Shown here: piece by piece, positions 27,735-36,031 of the stretch
Numbering within the stretch: the stretch's first letter is position 1
How the letters are laid out: every line of letters starts with the position of its first letter
NCBI RefSeq assembly: GCF_001592205.1
Contig: NZ_BCWM01000010.1
Coordinates: forward strand, 90,850 to 154,849
Length of the DNA stretch: 64,000 nucleotides
Direction of reading: 5' to 3'
Source: Brevundimonas vesicularis NBRC 12165
GTDB lineage: Bacteria; Pseudomonadota; Alphaproteobacteria; Caulobacterales; Caulobacteraceae
Notes under the pieces: generated by a model
The model's database searches: none
What the model was told of the DNA's origin: nothing
What the model saw: the letters and a program-made list of their open reading frames with translations, nothing else
Position numbers and translations under genes: made by a program

Positions 27735-27758
27735 TTAACTGACATCAATGTCAACTAA
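27735..27758. promoter_or_regulatory. TetR operator between divergent genes
   Basis: TGACAT-CA-ATGTCA (27740-27753) is a perfect 6-bp inverted repeat that extends to TTAACTGACAT/ATGTCAACTAA with 9 of 11 positions complementary. The TetR start codon (27748) lies inside it, so binding would block both the divergent promoter and the regulator's own initiation. Confidence 0.65.
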
Positions 27759-28341
27759 TGGTCCGGTGAAGCGGCGACGCGGGGCGGTGGCGCGCGAAGA
27801 GGCGCTGGAGGCGGCGCGCGACCTGTTGCTGTCGGGCGGGCCGGCGGCGGTGACGCTGAAGGCGGTGGGCGAACGTATGGGCGTGGGTCACGCCAATCTG
27901 ATCCATCATTTCGGCTCGGCGGCCGGGCTTCAGGGCGCGCTGATGGATGCGATGGTTCGCGATCTGGCGCAGCGGATCGAGGCCGGCCTGGGAGAAGGGC
28001 GCGACGGCGTCGAGCCGGGGCGGCTGATGAGCGTCGTGTTCGACGCCTTCGGACCGGGCGGCGCCTCTCAGATGGCGGCCTGGCTGGCGCTGGCGCGCGA
28101 GCAGGGCCGCGCCGAGAGCTTCGCCGAGGTGGTGCGCGATCTGGCCGAACGGCTGGCGGCCATGGTGCCCGATGATCCCAAGGCGGCCGAGCGGGCCAAG
28201 GCCCTGGTGGTGACGGCCGCCTATATGGCCTTCGCCGAGGGGCTGATCGGGGACATCCTGAGGCCGATGCTGGGCGCGCCCGAGGGACTGGGCCGCGATC
28301 TGGCGCTGAAACTGACCGCGACACTTTTGGCCGAACCGTAA
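27748..28341 (+). CDS. TetR family transcriptional regulator
   Basis: 197 residues. The N-terminal helix-turn-helix (EALEAARDLLLSGGPAAVTLKAVGERMGVGHANLIHHFGS) is a clear TetR DNA-binding domain; the C-terminal helical domain would bind an unknown ligand. Start ATG 27748 is embedded in an inverted repeat that is its likely operator. Divergent from the PF10118 protein gene, 47 bases apart. I infer local repression of that gene and autoregulation. Confidence 0.9.
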   Translation: MSTNGPVKRRRGAVAREEALEAARDLLLSGGPAAVTLKAVGERMGVGHANLIHHFGSAAGLQGALMDAMVRDLAQRIEAGLGEGRDGVEPGRLMSVVFDAFGPGGASQMAAWLALAREQGRAESFAEVVRDLAERLAAMVPDDPKAAERAKALVVTAAYMAFAEGLIGDILRPMLGAPEGLGRDLALKLTATLLAEP

Positions 28342-28364
28342 GGTTCAGAGCCGAATCTTGGTGC

Positions 28365-28370
28365 TATAGT
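28365..28370 (+). promoter_or_regulatory. possible -10 element for a leaderless rimJ-like mRNA
   Basis: GCTATAGT (28363-28370) resembles the Caulobacter-type -10 box GCTANAWC. It ends only 8 bases before the ATG at 28379 and there is no Shine-Dalgarno sequence, so transcription would start at or next to the start codon. No strong -35 box is seen. Confidence 0.3.
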
Positions 28371-28378
28371 TCCCATCG

Positions 28379-28957
28379 ATGGCGCTTCTGGACTGGATGA
28401 GCGATGTGGCCGGGCCCGTGGTCCGGAGGGACGGCGTGCTGCTGCGGCCGCCGCGCGCCGCCGATTACGCCGCCTGGTCCACGCTGCGCGACGGCTCGCG
28501 CGACTATCTGCAACCGTGGGAGCCGGCCTGGCCCGAGGACGACCTGACCAAGGCGGCCTTCCGGCGCCGGTTGTCGATCTATGCGCGCGAGATGGAGCTG
28601 GGCAACGCCTGGCCCTTCTTCGTCTTTGTGCAGGACGGCAAGACCCTGGCGGGGGCGGTGACCCTGTCGAACGTGCGGCGCGGCGTCGCCGAGACGGGGA
28701 CGCTGGGCTATTGGATCGGTCAGCCGTTTTCCGGTCAGGGCGTGGCGACGGCGGGCGTTCGGGCCGTCGTCGGATACGCGTTCGACAAGCTGAAGCTGCA
28801 CCGGCTGGAGGCGGCCTGTCTGCCCACCAATCACGGGTCGCGACGGGTGCTGGAGAAATCCGGCTTTCGCAACGAAGGTCGGGCTCGCGCTTATTTGAAA
28901 ATTAACGGCGAGTGGGCAGACCATTTGTTGTTCGGCCTGGTCGAGGACGAGCGTTGA
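28379..28957 (+). CDS. rimJ: GNAT acetyltransferase, RimJ type
   Basis: 192 residues. N-acetyltransferase fold with acetyl-CoA loop YWIGQPFSGQGVATAGVRAV (Q/R-x-x-G-x-G/A pattern), LEAACLPTNHGSRRVLEKSGF and a C-terminal HLLFGLV strand, as in RimJ/RimL proteins that acetylate ribosomal-protein N-termini. Substrate assignment is inference. It lies immediately upstream of the c-di-GMP phosphodiesterase gene (31 bases), probably in one transcript. Confidence 0.85.
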   Translation: MALLDWMSDVAGPVVRRDGVLLRPPRAADYAAWSTLRDGSRDYLQPWEPAWPEDDLTKAAFRRRLSIYAREMELGNAWPFFVFVQDGKTLAGAVTLSNVRRGVAETGTLGYWIGQPFSGQGVATAGVRAVVGYAFDKLKLHRLEAACLPTNHGSRRVLEKSGFRNEGRARAYLKINGEWADHLLFGLVEDER

Positions 28958-28988
28958 CGGCCGGGGGCCGTCTGGAAGGGCGAGACGC

Positions 28989-30656
28989 GTGACACCACGA
29001 TCCCGATCGCTGGCCTGGGACGCCACGACCGCCATCGAGGCGCTGGCCGCCGCCGAGACAGCCCTGTGGGTCTGGACCCCGGCGACGGACGAACTGCGCT
29101 TCACCGGCGCGACGCGATCGCTGGGCCTGGGACCGTTGGCGCCGGAATGCACGGCCGCCGGATTCGTGGCCCTAGCCATGCCGCAGGATCGCAGCCTGGC
29201 CGAGCGGATGCTCAAACCCCAGGACGAGGGGGCCGAGATCGCCGTGCGTCTGCGCATGCGCGGGTCCGAGACCTGTCTGTGGCGCGGCGTCTGGCTGGAG
29301 GACGGCCTGCGCGCCGCCGGCGTCGTGGCGCTGGAGACCAAGTTCGCCGGATCGGACCGCGATACGCTGACGGGCCTGCTGGATCGTCGCGCCTTTTTGA
29401 CCCGCGTCAGCGAGGTGCTGACCCAGCCCGGCGAATACGAGATCGTGGTCGGCGACGTGGACCGGCTGCGGCGCCTGAACGAGGCGCTGGGTCATGAGCG
29501 GACCGACCTGGTGTTGTCGGCACTCGGCTCGCGTCTGGCCGCCGCCTTCAACAAGGACGCCTCGGCCGCGCGAATCGGCGAGGATGAGTTCGCTATCATC
29601 GTCCCCAAGACCGCCTCGCACACCAGCTATCGCGTTCGCGACGCGCTGGAACAGCCGTTGCGGGTCGCGGGCTTCGACATCTATCCGACCGTCTCCATCG
29701 GGGCGGTGATGGTGGAGGGAGGGCCGGATGCGCCCGACGCCGCCGAACTGTTGCGCCGGGTCGAGCTGGCGGTGGAATCGGCCAAGGGCGCCGGGCGCGG
29801 CGGATCGGCCGCCTATGGCCGGGCGCTAGAAAGCGACAGCTTGAGCCGTCTGGCGCTGGAGGCGGATCTGAGGAACGCCTTCGTGCGCGGCGAGATCGTG
29901 CCCTTCTTCCAGCCGATCGTGAACCTGAACACGGGGGCCGTCGCCGGTTTCGAGGCGCTGGCGCGCTGGCGTCACCCGCGCCGGGGTCTGGTGCCGCCGG
30001 ACGAGTTCCTGGGCCTGACCGCCGACCTGGGCATGATGAACGACCTGGGTCTGCTGATGATGACCCAGTCGGCGAGGCAGTTGGCCGAATGGATCGAACG
30101 CCATCCGCTGGCCGGCAAGCTGTTCTGCAGCGTCAACCTGTCGGTCGGCGAGATCGAGCGCCCGCACCTGTGCGAGGACGTGGCGCGCATCATCAAGGAG
30201 ACCGGCCTGCCCAAGGGCGCGCTGAAGCTGGAAGTCACCGAGGGCGACATCATGCGCGACACCGCGCGCGCCGCCGAGGTGTTGCAGTCGCTGAAGGACG
30301 TCGGGGCCTCGCTGGCGCTGGACGACTTCGGCACCGGCTTCTCGTCCCTGTCCTATCTGGCGCGCCTTCCGTTCGATACGCTGAAGATCGACCGATATTT
30401 CGTGCTGACGATGAACAAGGACGAGGGCTCGGCCAAGATCGTCAAGTCGGTGGTCAACCTGGGTCGCGACCTGTCGCTGGAAGTCGTCGCCGAGGGCGTG
30501 GAGAACGCCGAACTGGCCCGCCTGCTGCTGGACGCCCAATGCCACTACGGCCAGGGCTTCGGCTATGCCCCCGCCCTGCCGGCGCAGGAGGCCGAGGTCT
30601 ATCTGGCCGAAAGCCTGGCCGACGGCACCGCGCCGCTGAAGCAGCGGTCGGCTTAG
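28989..30656 (+). CDS. pdeA: c-di-GMP phosphodiesterase, PAS-GEDEF-EAL (PdeA type)
   Basis: 555 residues. A PAS-like N-terminus (about 1-115) is followed by a GGDEF-fold domain (about 120-280) whose signature is GEDEF (197-201), so it should not synthesise c-di-GMP, and an EAL domain (about 285-545) with intact catalytic residues: EAL 322-324, LEVTE 413-417, DDFGTG 444-449, KID 465-467 and EGVE 501-504. This architecture, length and altered GEDEF match Caulobacter PdeA (CC3396), whose domain binds GTP and stimulates EAL hydrolysis of c-di-GMP during the swarmer-to-stalked switch. Orthology is inference. Starts with GTG. Confidence 0.88.
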   Translation: MTPRSRSLAWDATTAIEALAAAETALWVWTPATDELRFTGATRSLGLGPLAPECTAAGFVALAMPQDRSLAERMLKPQDEGAEIAVRLRMRGSETCLWRGVWLEDGLRAAGVVALETKFAGSDRDTLTGLLDRRAFLTRVSEVLTQPGEYEIVVGDVDRLRRLNEALGHERTDLVLSALGSRLAAAFNKDASAARIGEDEFAIIVPKTASHTSYRVRDALEQPLRVAGFDIYPTVSIGAVMVEGGPDAPDAAELLRRVELAVESAKGAGRGGSAAYGRALESDSLSRLALEADLRNAFVRGEIVPFFQPIVNLNTGAVAGFEALARWRHPRRGLVPPDEFLGLTADLGMMNDLGLLMMTQSARQLAEWIERHPLAGKLFCSVNLSVGEIERPHLCEDVARIIKETGLPKGALKLEVTEGDIMRDTARAAEVLQSLKDVGASLALDDFGTGFSSLSYLARLPFDTLKIDRYFVLTMNKDEGSAKIVKSVVNLGRDLSLEVVAEGVENAELARLLLDAQCHYGQGFGYAPALPAQEAEVYLAESLADGTAPLKQRSA

Positions 30657-30659
30657 GGC

Positions 30660-31526
30660 TCAGATTGCGTTTAGGGGCAGGCGCAGGTAGCGCTGGCCGT
30701 TGGCGTCCGGGGGCGGCAGGTCGCCGGCGCGGATATTGACCTGAAGCGAGGGCAGGATCAGCTGCGGCGCGCCCAGGGTGGCGTCGCGGGCCTCTCGCAT
30801 GGCGACGAAGGCGTCCTCCGATGCGCCGCCGCCGATGTGGATGTTATGCGCGCGCTGTTCGGCCACGGTGGTCTCGAACCGGAAGTCGGTGCGGCCCTGG
30901 GGCAGATAGTCGTGGCCGACGAAGATGCGGGTCTCGTTGGGCAGGGTCAGCAGGCGCTGGATCGAGCGGTAAAGGGTTCGCGCGTCGCCGCCGGGAAAGT
31001 CCGTTCGCGCCGTGCCGTAGTCGGGCATAAACAAGGTGTCGCCGGTGAAGACCGCATCGCCGATCCGATAGCTGACACAGGCGGGGGTGTGGCCGGGCGT
31101 GTGGATCACCTCGACCTTCAGATCGCCCAGGGCAAACGCGTCGCCGTCCGCATAGAGATGATCGAAAACCGCGCCGTCCGGGCGCACGTCGTCGGCGTCG
31201 AACAGGGGGCCGAAGGCGGACTGAACCTGGGTGATCCGCCCGCCGATGCCGATCGACACGCCCGTCGTCGCACGCAGGTGCGCCGCCGCCGTCAGGTGGT
31301 CGGCGTGGGCGTGGGTTTCGAGCACCAGGGCCAAGGTCAGCGCTTCCGACCGCAGCGCCGCCATGACGGCGTCGATCGATCGCGTCGAGGTGCGGGCCGA
31401 GGGCGCGTCGAAGTCCAGGACGGGGTCGATGATCGCCGCGTGACCCGTCGCGGGGTCGCTGACCAGATAGGTGACGGTGTGGGTCGCGGGATCGAAAAAG
31501 CCGCGGACGTCGGGGGATTGGGTCAT
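30660..31526 (-). CDS. MBL-fold persulfide-dioxygenase-like hydrolase
   Basis: 288 residues of the metallo-beta-lactamase fold. Metal motif THAHADH (71-77), HTPGHT, the DTLF Asp and a late GHDY histidine are all present. The arrangement with an ArsR repressor, rhodanese and TauE/SafE permease fits the BigR regulon, whose Blh/ETHE1-like enzyme oxidises glutathione persulfide. The start MTQSPDVRGFFD at 31526 follows AGGAGCGTCC-type purines on the minus strand; the extra 17 codons upstream would cross the divergent promoter. Divergent from the ArsR gene. Confidence 0.88.
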   Translation of the reverse strand: MTQSPDVRGFFDPATHTVTYLVSDPATGHAAIIDPVLDFDAPSARTSTRSIDAVMAALRSEALTLALVLETHAHADHLTAAAHLRATTGVSIGIGGRITQVQSAFGPLFDADDVRPDGAVFDHLYADGDAFALGDLKVEVIHTPGHTPACVSYRIGDAVFTGDTLFMPDYGTARTDFPGGDARTLYRSIQRLLTLPNETRIFVGHDYLPQGRTDFRFETTVAEQRAHNIHIGGGASEDAFVAMREARDATLGAPQLILPSLQVNIRAGDLPPPDANGQRYLRLPLNAI

Positions 31527-31550
31527 GGAGGACGCTCCTTTCGCAATCCA

Positions 31551-31597
31551 ATATATTAGGCATTGCTTATTTAGCAAGTGCGCATATATTGCGCCCC
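31551..31597. promoter_or_regulatory. BigR-like operator and divergent promoter region
   Basis: An AT-rich island in GC-rich DNA. ATATATT occurs at 31551-31557 and 31584-31590 (CATATATT), flanking TTGCT-TATTT-AGCAA (31563-31577), a perfect 5-bp inverted repeat. It separates the MBL gene from the ArsR gene, so one repressor could control both directions, as known for BigR. Confidence 0.55.
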
Positions 31598-31930
31598 ATG
31601 ATCGACCTTCAGACCATCGGACTTGAGCGTTTCCAGGCCAGCGCCGGCGAGGCGGCGGCGTTGCTGCGCGCGCTGTCCAACGAGAAGCGGCTGATGATCC
31701 TGTGTCAGCTGGGCGAGGGCGAGATGTCCGTAGGCCAACTGCTGCCCCAGGTCGGCCTGTCGCAATCGGCCCTGTCCCAGCACCTGGCCAAGCTGCGCGA
31801 AGAGGCGCTGGTCAGCACCCGTCGAGACGGCACGACCATCTTCTACCGCATCGCCGATCCGGCCGTCCTGAAGGTCATCGCCGTGCTGGCCGAAATCTAT
31901 TGTCCCCCTGTTTCCTCCGAAAAGGCATGA
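31598..31930 (+). CDS. bigR: ArsR-family sulfide/persulfide-responsive repressor (BigR-like)
   Basis: 110 residues, winged helix: LSNEKRLMILCQLGEGEMSV, then QSALSQHLAKLREEALVSTRR as recognition helix and wing. Two cysteines at 36 and 102 are 66 residues apart, the same separation as the Cys42/Cys108 redox pair I recall for BigR, where polysulfide linkage releases DNA. ATG 31598 is preferred to an upstream TTG (31589). Its stop overlaps the rhodanese start (ATGA). Confidence 0.87.
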   Translation: MIDLQTIGLERFQASAGEAAALLRALSNEKRLMILCQLGEGEMSVGQLLPQVGLSQSALSQHLAKLREEALVSTRRDGTTIFYRIADPAVLKVIAVLAEIYCPPVSSEKA

Positions 31931-32484
31931 TTCCCATGAGCGTCCTGACCCCCCTCTCCCCCGCCGAGGTTTCGCGTCGGCTGAAGCAAAAGACGGCCGT
32001 GCTGGTCGATATTCGCGAGCCGGATGAGTTCGCCAGAGAGCATGTCGTCGGCGCCGTCCATGCGCCGCTGTCGGCCTTCGACGCCTTTACGCCCGCCTGC
32101 GTCGAGGGCCGCGACGTCATCTTCACCTGCCGGACCGGCAATCGGACGGGCGTCAACTGCGACCGTCTGGCGGCCAAGACGACGGGCCAAGCCTTTGTTC
32201 TGGAGGGCGGGCTGGACGCGTGGAAGGCGCAGGGCCTGGCCACCCACGCCGACCGCTCCAAGCCGATCGAACTGATGCGTCAGGTGCAGATGGTCGCGGG
32301 CGGCCTGATCCTGCTCGGCGCGGCGCTGGGCCTGCTGGTGCATCCGGCCTTCTGGGGTCTGTCAGCCTTCGTCGGCGCGGGCCTGTTCGTCGCGGGCGCG
32401 ACGGGCTTTTGCGGCATGGCGCGGCTGCTGGCCGTCATGCCGTGGAACAGAACCGCGACCCGGCCAGTGACAAGAGCGGTCTGA
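31927..32484 (+). CDS. rhodanese-DUF2892 fusion protein
   Basis: 185 residues. An N-terminal rhodanese domain (about 5-115) has active loop CRTGNR with Cys 68, able to carry a persulfide. It is followed by a membrane domain of two helices (residues about 130-175, VQMVAGGLILLGAALGLLVHP onward) matching DUF2892. Probably moves sulfane sulfur at the membrane within the sulfide-detoxification operon. The ATG at 31927 overlaps the BigR stop; ATG 31936 is an alternative. Confidence 0.9.
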   Translation: MIPMSVLTPLSPAEVSRRLKQKTAVLVDIREPDEFAREHVVGAVHAPLSAFDAFTPACVEGRDVIFTCRTGNRTGVNCDRLAAKTTGQAFVLEGGLDAWKAQGLATHADRSKPIELMRQVQMVAGGLILLGAALGLLVHPAFWGLSAFVGAGLFVAGATGFCGMARLLAVMPWNRTATRPVTRAV

Positions 32485-32488
32485 TCCG

Positions 32489-33271
32489 ATGACGACCGAA
32501 CTGACCCCGCTGGTCCTGACCGCCTTCAGCGGCGGCGTCGTCGCCCTGCTGCTGACCCTGTTCGGCGGCGGCGGGTCGGTTCTGGCCGTGCCGCTGCTGC
32601 TCTATGTCGTCGGCGTCGCCGATCCCCATGTCGCCATCGGCGTGTCGGCGGCGGGCGTAGCGCTGAACGCCCTGACGGCTCTGGCCGGTCACGCCAGGGC
32701 AGGGCGGGTGCGCTGGCCCTGCGCGACCCTGTTCGCCATCACCGGCGCCGCCGGGGCCTGGTTCGGATCGTCCCTGGCCAAGAGGATCGACGGCCATCAG
32801 CTGCTGCTGATCTTCGCCGTCGCCATGGCGGCCGTGGGCTTATCGATGCTGCGCCCCAAGGCGGCGGTCGCTCGCGTCGAGCCCCGGCTGAATTGGTCGA
32901 TGTCGCCAAAGGTCGGCATGGCGGGCGCCGGCGTCGGCTCGGCCGCAGGCTTCTTCGGCATCGGCGGCGGCTTTCTGATCGTGCCCGGCCTGATGGCGTC
33001 GACGGGCATGAGCCTGGCGACCGCCCAGGCGACGTCCTTGCTCAGCGTGGCCGCGTTCGGAGCGACGACGGCGGGCAATTATGCGCTGTCCGGCTGGGTC
33101 GATCCGGGCCTGGTCGCAGCCATGGCGGTCGGCGGGGTCGCCGGGACGGCGGCGGGTCTGCCGTTGGCGCGTCGGCTGGGGTCGAACGCCCGGCTTGGGC
33201 GCATCCTGTTCGCGGGTCTGATCCTGGTTGTCGCCGCCTATGTCGCGGTGCGGGCGATCCTGGCGCTCTAA
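32489..33271 (+). CDS. TauE/SafE family permease
   Basis: 260 residues, about eight helices with two related halves: LFGGGGSVLAVPLLLYVVG in the first and FFGIGGGFLIVPGLMASTG in the second, the family's duplicated glycine-rich motif. TauE/SafE proteins move sulfite or organosulfonate/sulfoacetate; in BigR-type operons they are thought to export the sulfite made by the dioxygenase. Starts 4 bases after the rhodanese stop, so it is the last gene of the bigR unit. Confidence 0.92.
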   Translation: MTTELTPLVLTAFSGGVVALLLTLFGGGGSVLAVPLLLYVVGVADPHVAIGVSAAGVALNALTALAGHARAGRVRWPCATLFAITGAAGAWFGSSLAKRIDGHQLLLIFAVAMAAVGLSMLRPKAAVARVEPRLNWSMSPKVGMAGAGVGSAAGFFGIGGGFLIVPGLMASTGMSLATAQATSLLSVAAFGATTAGNYALSGWVDPGLVAAMAVGGVAGTAAGLPLARRLGSNARLGRILFAGLILVVAAYVAVRAILAL

Positions 33272-33287
33272 GACCTCTGTTCAGCGG

Positions 33288-33303
33288 GTCGTCTTTCGAC
33301 GAC
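33288..33303 (+). other. short hairpin before the PP2C-kinase gene
   Basis: GTCGTC-TTTC-GACGAC is a perfect 6-bp stem with a four-base loop, 10 bases before the start codon at 33314. No T-run follows, so it may act as a weak terminator of the bigR operon or mask the ribosome site. Confidence 0.35.
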
Positions 33304-33313
33304 AGTTCGGCCC

Positions 33314-35014
33314 ATGACCGACGCCAGACTGGAGATCGCCGCCGGCTTTGCGACCTTGCAGGGTCCCAAGGCGGACAATCAGGACTTCGGCGGCGTCCAT
33401 ATCGGCACGGCGGCCGAGCAGCGCGAGCATGGGGTCGTGGCGGTGATCGCCGACGGCGTGTCGGGGTCCAAGGCCGGGCGGATGGCGGCGGAGCTGACGA
33501 CGCGCAGCTTCATCGACGGCTATCTGGATCAGAACCCGCTGAACGGCATCGCGGCCAACGGCATCAAGGCGCTGCGGGGCTTCAACCGCTGGCTCCATGC
33601 GCGCGGGCGGATCGATCCGGCGATGGAGGGGGCGGCGACCACCTTCACGGCCCTGATCCTGCGCGGGCGCGAGGCGACGGCGCTTCATGTGGGGGACAGC
33701 CGGGCCTGGCATTTCCGCGATGGCGTTCTGACGCGGCTGACGGAAGATCACACGCGGGCCCAGCAAGGGCTGAGCCATGTGCTGTACCGCGCCGTCGGCA
33801 TCGAGGCGGATGTGAAGCTGGACGTCCGGCAAGTGCGGCTGGAGCCGCACGACCGGCTGCTGCTGACCACAGACGGGGTGCATGGGGTGCTGGCCGATGC
33901 GGTGATCGCGGGCCTGTTGGGACGGCGCAGTTCGCCCGATGCGGACGCCAAGGGGATTCTGGCCGAGGTCGAGGCGGCGGGTCCGCGCGACAACGCCACC
34001 GCCATCGTCATCGACGTGGTCCGCACCGGCGCGCCCGACTGGGAGGCGATCACGGCCGAGGCGGAAGGCCTCGCCATCCTGCCGCCGCCCGCCGTGGGCG
34101 ACAATGTGGACGGGTTCGCGCTTCAGCGGATCGTGGCGGACGGGCGCTATACGACCCTGTTCCTGGCGAAGGACACCTTGGGCGACGCAGGCGCGGTAGT
34201 GCTGAAGTTCCCCAAGCCCGCCGTGGTGTCCGAGCGCGGGGCGCGCACCGCCTTCCTGCGCGAGGCCTTTATCGGGCGGCGCATCGACAGCCCCTTCGTC
34301 GGCAAGGTGCTGAGCCTGGATGCGGGCCGTCAGAGCCGCCTCTATATCGCCCAGCCCTTCCATGCCGGACAGACCCTGCATGCGCGGTTGGCGGAGGAAG
34401 GGCCGTTCGAGATCGCCGACGGGATCGGCGTCGCGCTGCGCCTGTCGCGCGCCGTGTCGGCCCTGCACCGGGCGGGAGTGACGCACCGCGACATCAAGCC
34501 GGACAATGTGATCCTGGAGACACAGGGCGGGCTGAAACTGGTCGACCTGGGCGTCGCGCGATTGCGGCTGGCCGAGGAGTTCGCCGAGGCCGAGGCGCCG
34601 GGCACCGCCGGCTACAAGGCGCCGGAAATGTATGCGGGCGAGAGCGGCGACGCCGCCACGGATCAGTTCGCCCTGGGGGTGACGCTGTACCGGCTGTTCA
34701 CCCGCACCTATCCGTGGGGCGAGGTGGATCCGGCCGATGCGCCGCGCTTCGACAGGGCGCCCGCGCCGCCGACGCGACACCGGCCGGATATGCCCGCCTG
34801 GCTGGAGGCGGCCATCATGCGCGCCGTCGCCGTCGATCCGAATGAGCGGTTCGAGGATGTCGAGGAACTGATCCATGTGCTGGAAACCGGCAGCGCCGTC
34901 GCCGCCCCGCCGCCGCGTCAGCTGTCCCTGATCGAGCGCGATCCGGTGCGGTTCTGGCAGGGGGTCAGCCTGGTCCTGCTTATCGCTTTTCTGGTGTCGA
35001 TGGCGACGCGCTAG
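33314..35014 (+). CDS. PP2C phosphatase-Ser/Thr kinase fusion, membrane-anchored
   Basis: 566 residues. The PP2C domain (about 10-235) keeps metal residues: DNQD 21-24, ADGVSG 46-51, GDSR 127-130, TTDG 185-188 and DN 226-227. The kinase domain (about 265-535) has Lys 298 (VVLKF), HRDIKPDN 391-398, DLG 411-413 in place of DFG, and an APE-like KAPEM. A C-terminal helix (about 545-562) anchors it, placing both domains in the cytoplasm. Opposing kinase and phosphatase activities in one chain suggest a self-resetting switch. Targets are unknown. It follows the sulfide operon by 42 bases. Confidence 0.93.
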   Translation: MTDARLEIAAGFATLQGPKADNQDFGGVHIGTAAEQREHGVVAVIADGVSGSKAGRMAAELTTRSFIDGYLDQNPLNGIAANGIKALRGFNRWLHARGRIDPAMEGAATTFTALILRGREATALHVGDSRAWHFRDGVLTRLTEDHTRAQQGLSHVLYRAVGIEADVKLDVRQVRLEPHDRLLLTTDGVHGVLADAVIAGLLGRRSSPDADAKGILAEVEAAGPRDNATAIVIDVVRTGAPDWEAITAEAEGLAILPPPAVGDNVDGFALQRIVADGRYTTLFLAKDTLGDAGAVVLKFPKPAVVSERGARTAFLREAFIGRRIDSPFVGKVLSLDAGRQSRLYIAQPFHAGQTLHARLAEEGPFEIADGIGVALRLSRAVSALHRAGVTHRDIKPDNVILETQGGLKLVDLGVARLRLAEEFAEAEAPGTAGYKAPEMYAGESGDAATDQFALGVTLYRLFTRTYPWGEVDPADAPRFDRAPAPPTRHRPDMPAWLEAAIMRAVAVDPNERFEDVEELIHVLETGSAVAAPPPRQLSLIERDPVRFWQGVSLVLLIAFLVSMATR

Positions 35015-35153
35015 GGCGGCCTACGTTCAACCTAAGCCATTGGATGTGCGACATTTGGCGATGGGAACTCGAGGGAACCTGTGGCCGCCTTCGGCTTTTG
35101 TGACGGCGAGCGGGGATGTCGCGCCCGCACTTTCGGCACGAAAGCCTCCCCAA

Positions 35154-36008
35154 ATGATCAAGACCCTCGCTTCCAGCGTCCTGGCCCTGGCCATGGTTTC
35201 CACCCCCGCCCTGGCGCAGTCCGTCGCCCCCGACTGGTCCGGCCCCTACATCGGCATCTTCGGCGGCTACAACCAGTCGAACGATGACGGCGACGAGATC
35301 CTGCGCTTCGACCGCAATCTGGACGGCAACTACGGCGACCAGGTCACCACTGTGCCCATCGCCCCCGCCACCGTCGGAACCAACGCCTTCAGCCCCGGCT
35401 TCTGCGGCGGCATGGCGACCAGCACCGTTCCCACCACGGGATGCCGTGACGACAACGACGGTGTCGAAGCGGGCGTGCGCGCCGGTTACGACATGCAGTT
35501 CGGCAACTTCGTGGTCGGCGCCCTGGCCGAATACAGCGTCAACAATGTCCAGGATTCGGTGACCGGCTTCTCGACGACCCCGGCCTTCTACACCTTCACG
35601 CGCGAGCTGGAGAGCACGGCGGCGGCTCGTCTGAAGCTGGGCTACGCCTATGGACCGGCCCTGATCTACGGCACCGGCGGTTACGCCTATGGCAAGTTCG
35701 AGAACAAGTTCCGCACCTCGAACCAAGCGAACAGCTTCACCGAAACCAGCGAAGGCGATGACGGCGACGGTTGGCAGGCCGGCGGCGGCGTGGAATACGC
35801 CCTGGGCCGCGGCCTTACGGTCAGCGGCGAATACCTCTACACCTCGCTGGACGTCGACAGCCCGGTGATCCGCGTCGGCAATACCGGCACGACCCCGGCG
35901 ACGAACCCGTTCATCCTGGCGCCGAACACCACAGGCACGGACATGGTGCGCGGCAACGGTCGCTTTGGAACGCACATGTTCCGCATCGGCATGAACTACC
36001 GCTTCTAA
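35154..36008 (+). CDS. outer-membrane beta-barrel protein (OmpA-like/porin family)
   Basis: 284 residues. Signal peptide MIKTLASSVLALAMVSTPALAQ with cleavage after ALA. The mature part opens with WSGPYIGIFGGYN, has alternating amphipathic strands (VEAGVRAGYDMQFGN, LKLGYAYGPALIYGTGGYAYGKF) and ends in aromatic YRF, the BAM recognition end. Matches the eight-stranded OMP_b-brl family. Two Cys (in FCGGMATSTVPTTGC) may form a loop disulfide. Start at 35154 marks the signal peptide. Single gene. Confidence 0.88.
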   Translation: MIKTLASSVLALAMVSTPALAQSVAPDWSGPYIGIFGGYNQSNDDGDEILRFDRNLDGNYGDQVTTVPIAPATVGTNAFSPGFCGGMATSTVPTTGCRDDNDGVEAGVRAGYDMQFGNFVVGALAEYSVNNVQDSVTGFSTTPAFYTFTRELESTAAARLKLGYAYGPALIYGTGGYAYGKFENKFRTSNQANSFTETSEGDDGDGWQAGGGVEYALGRGLTVSGEYLYTSLDVDSPVIRVGNTGTTPATNPFILAPNTTGTDMVRGNGRFGTHMFRIGMNYRF

Positions 36009-36031
36009 TCGTCAAGCGGGGCGGTCTGGCC

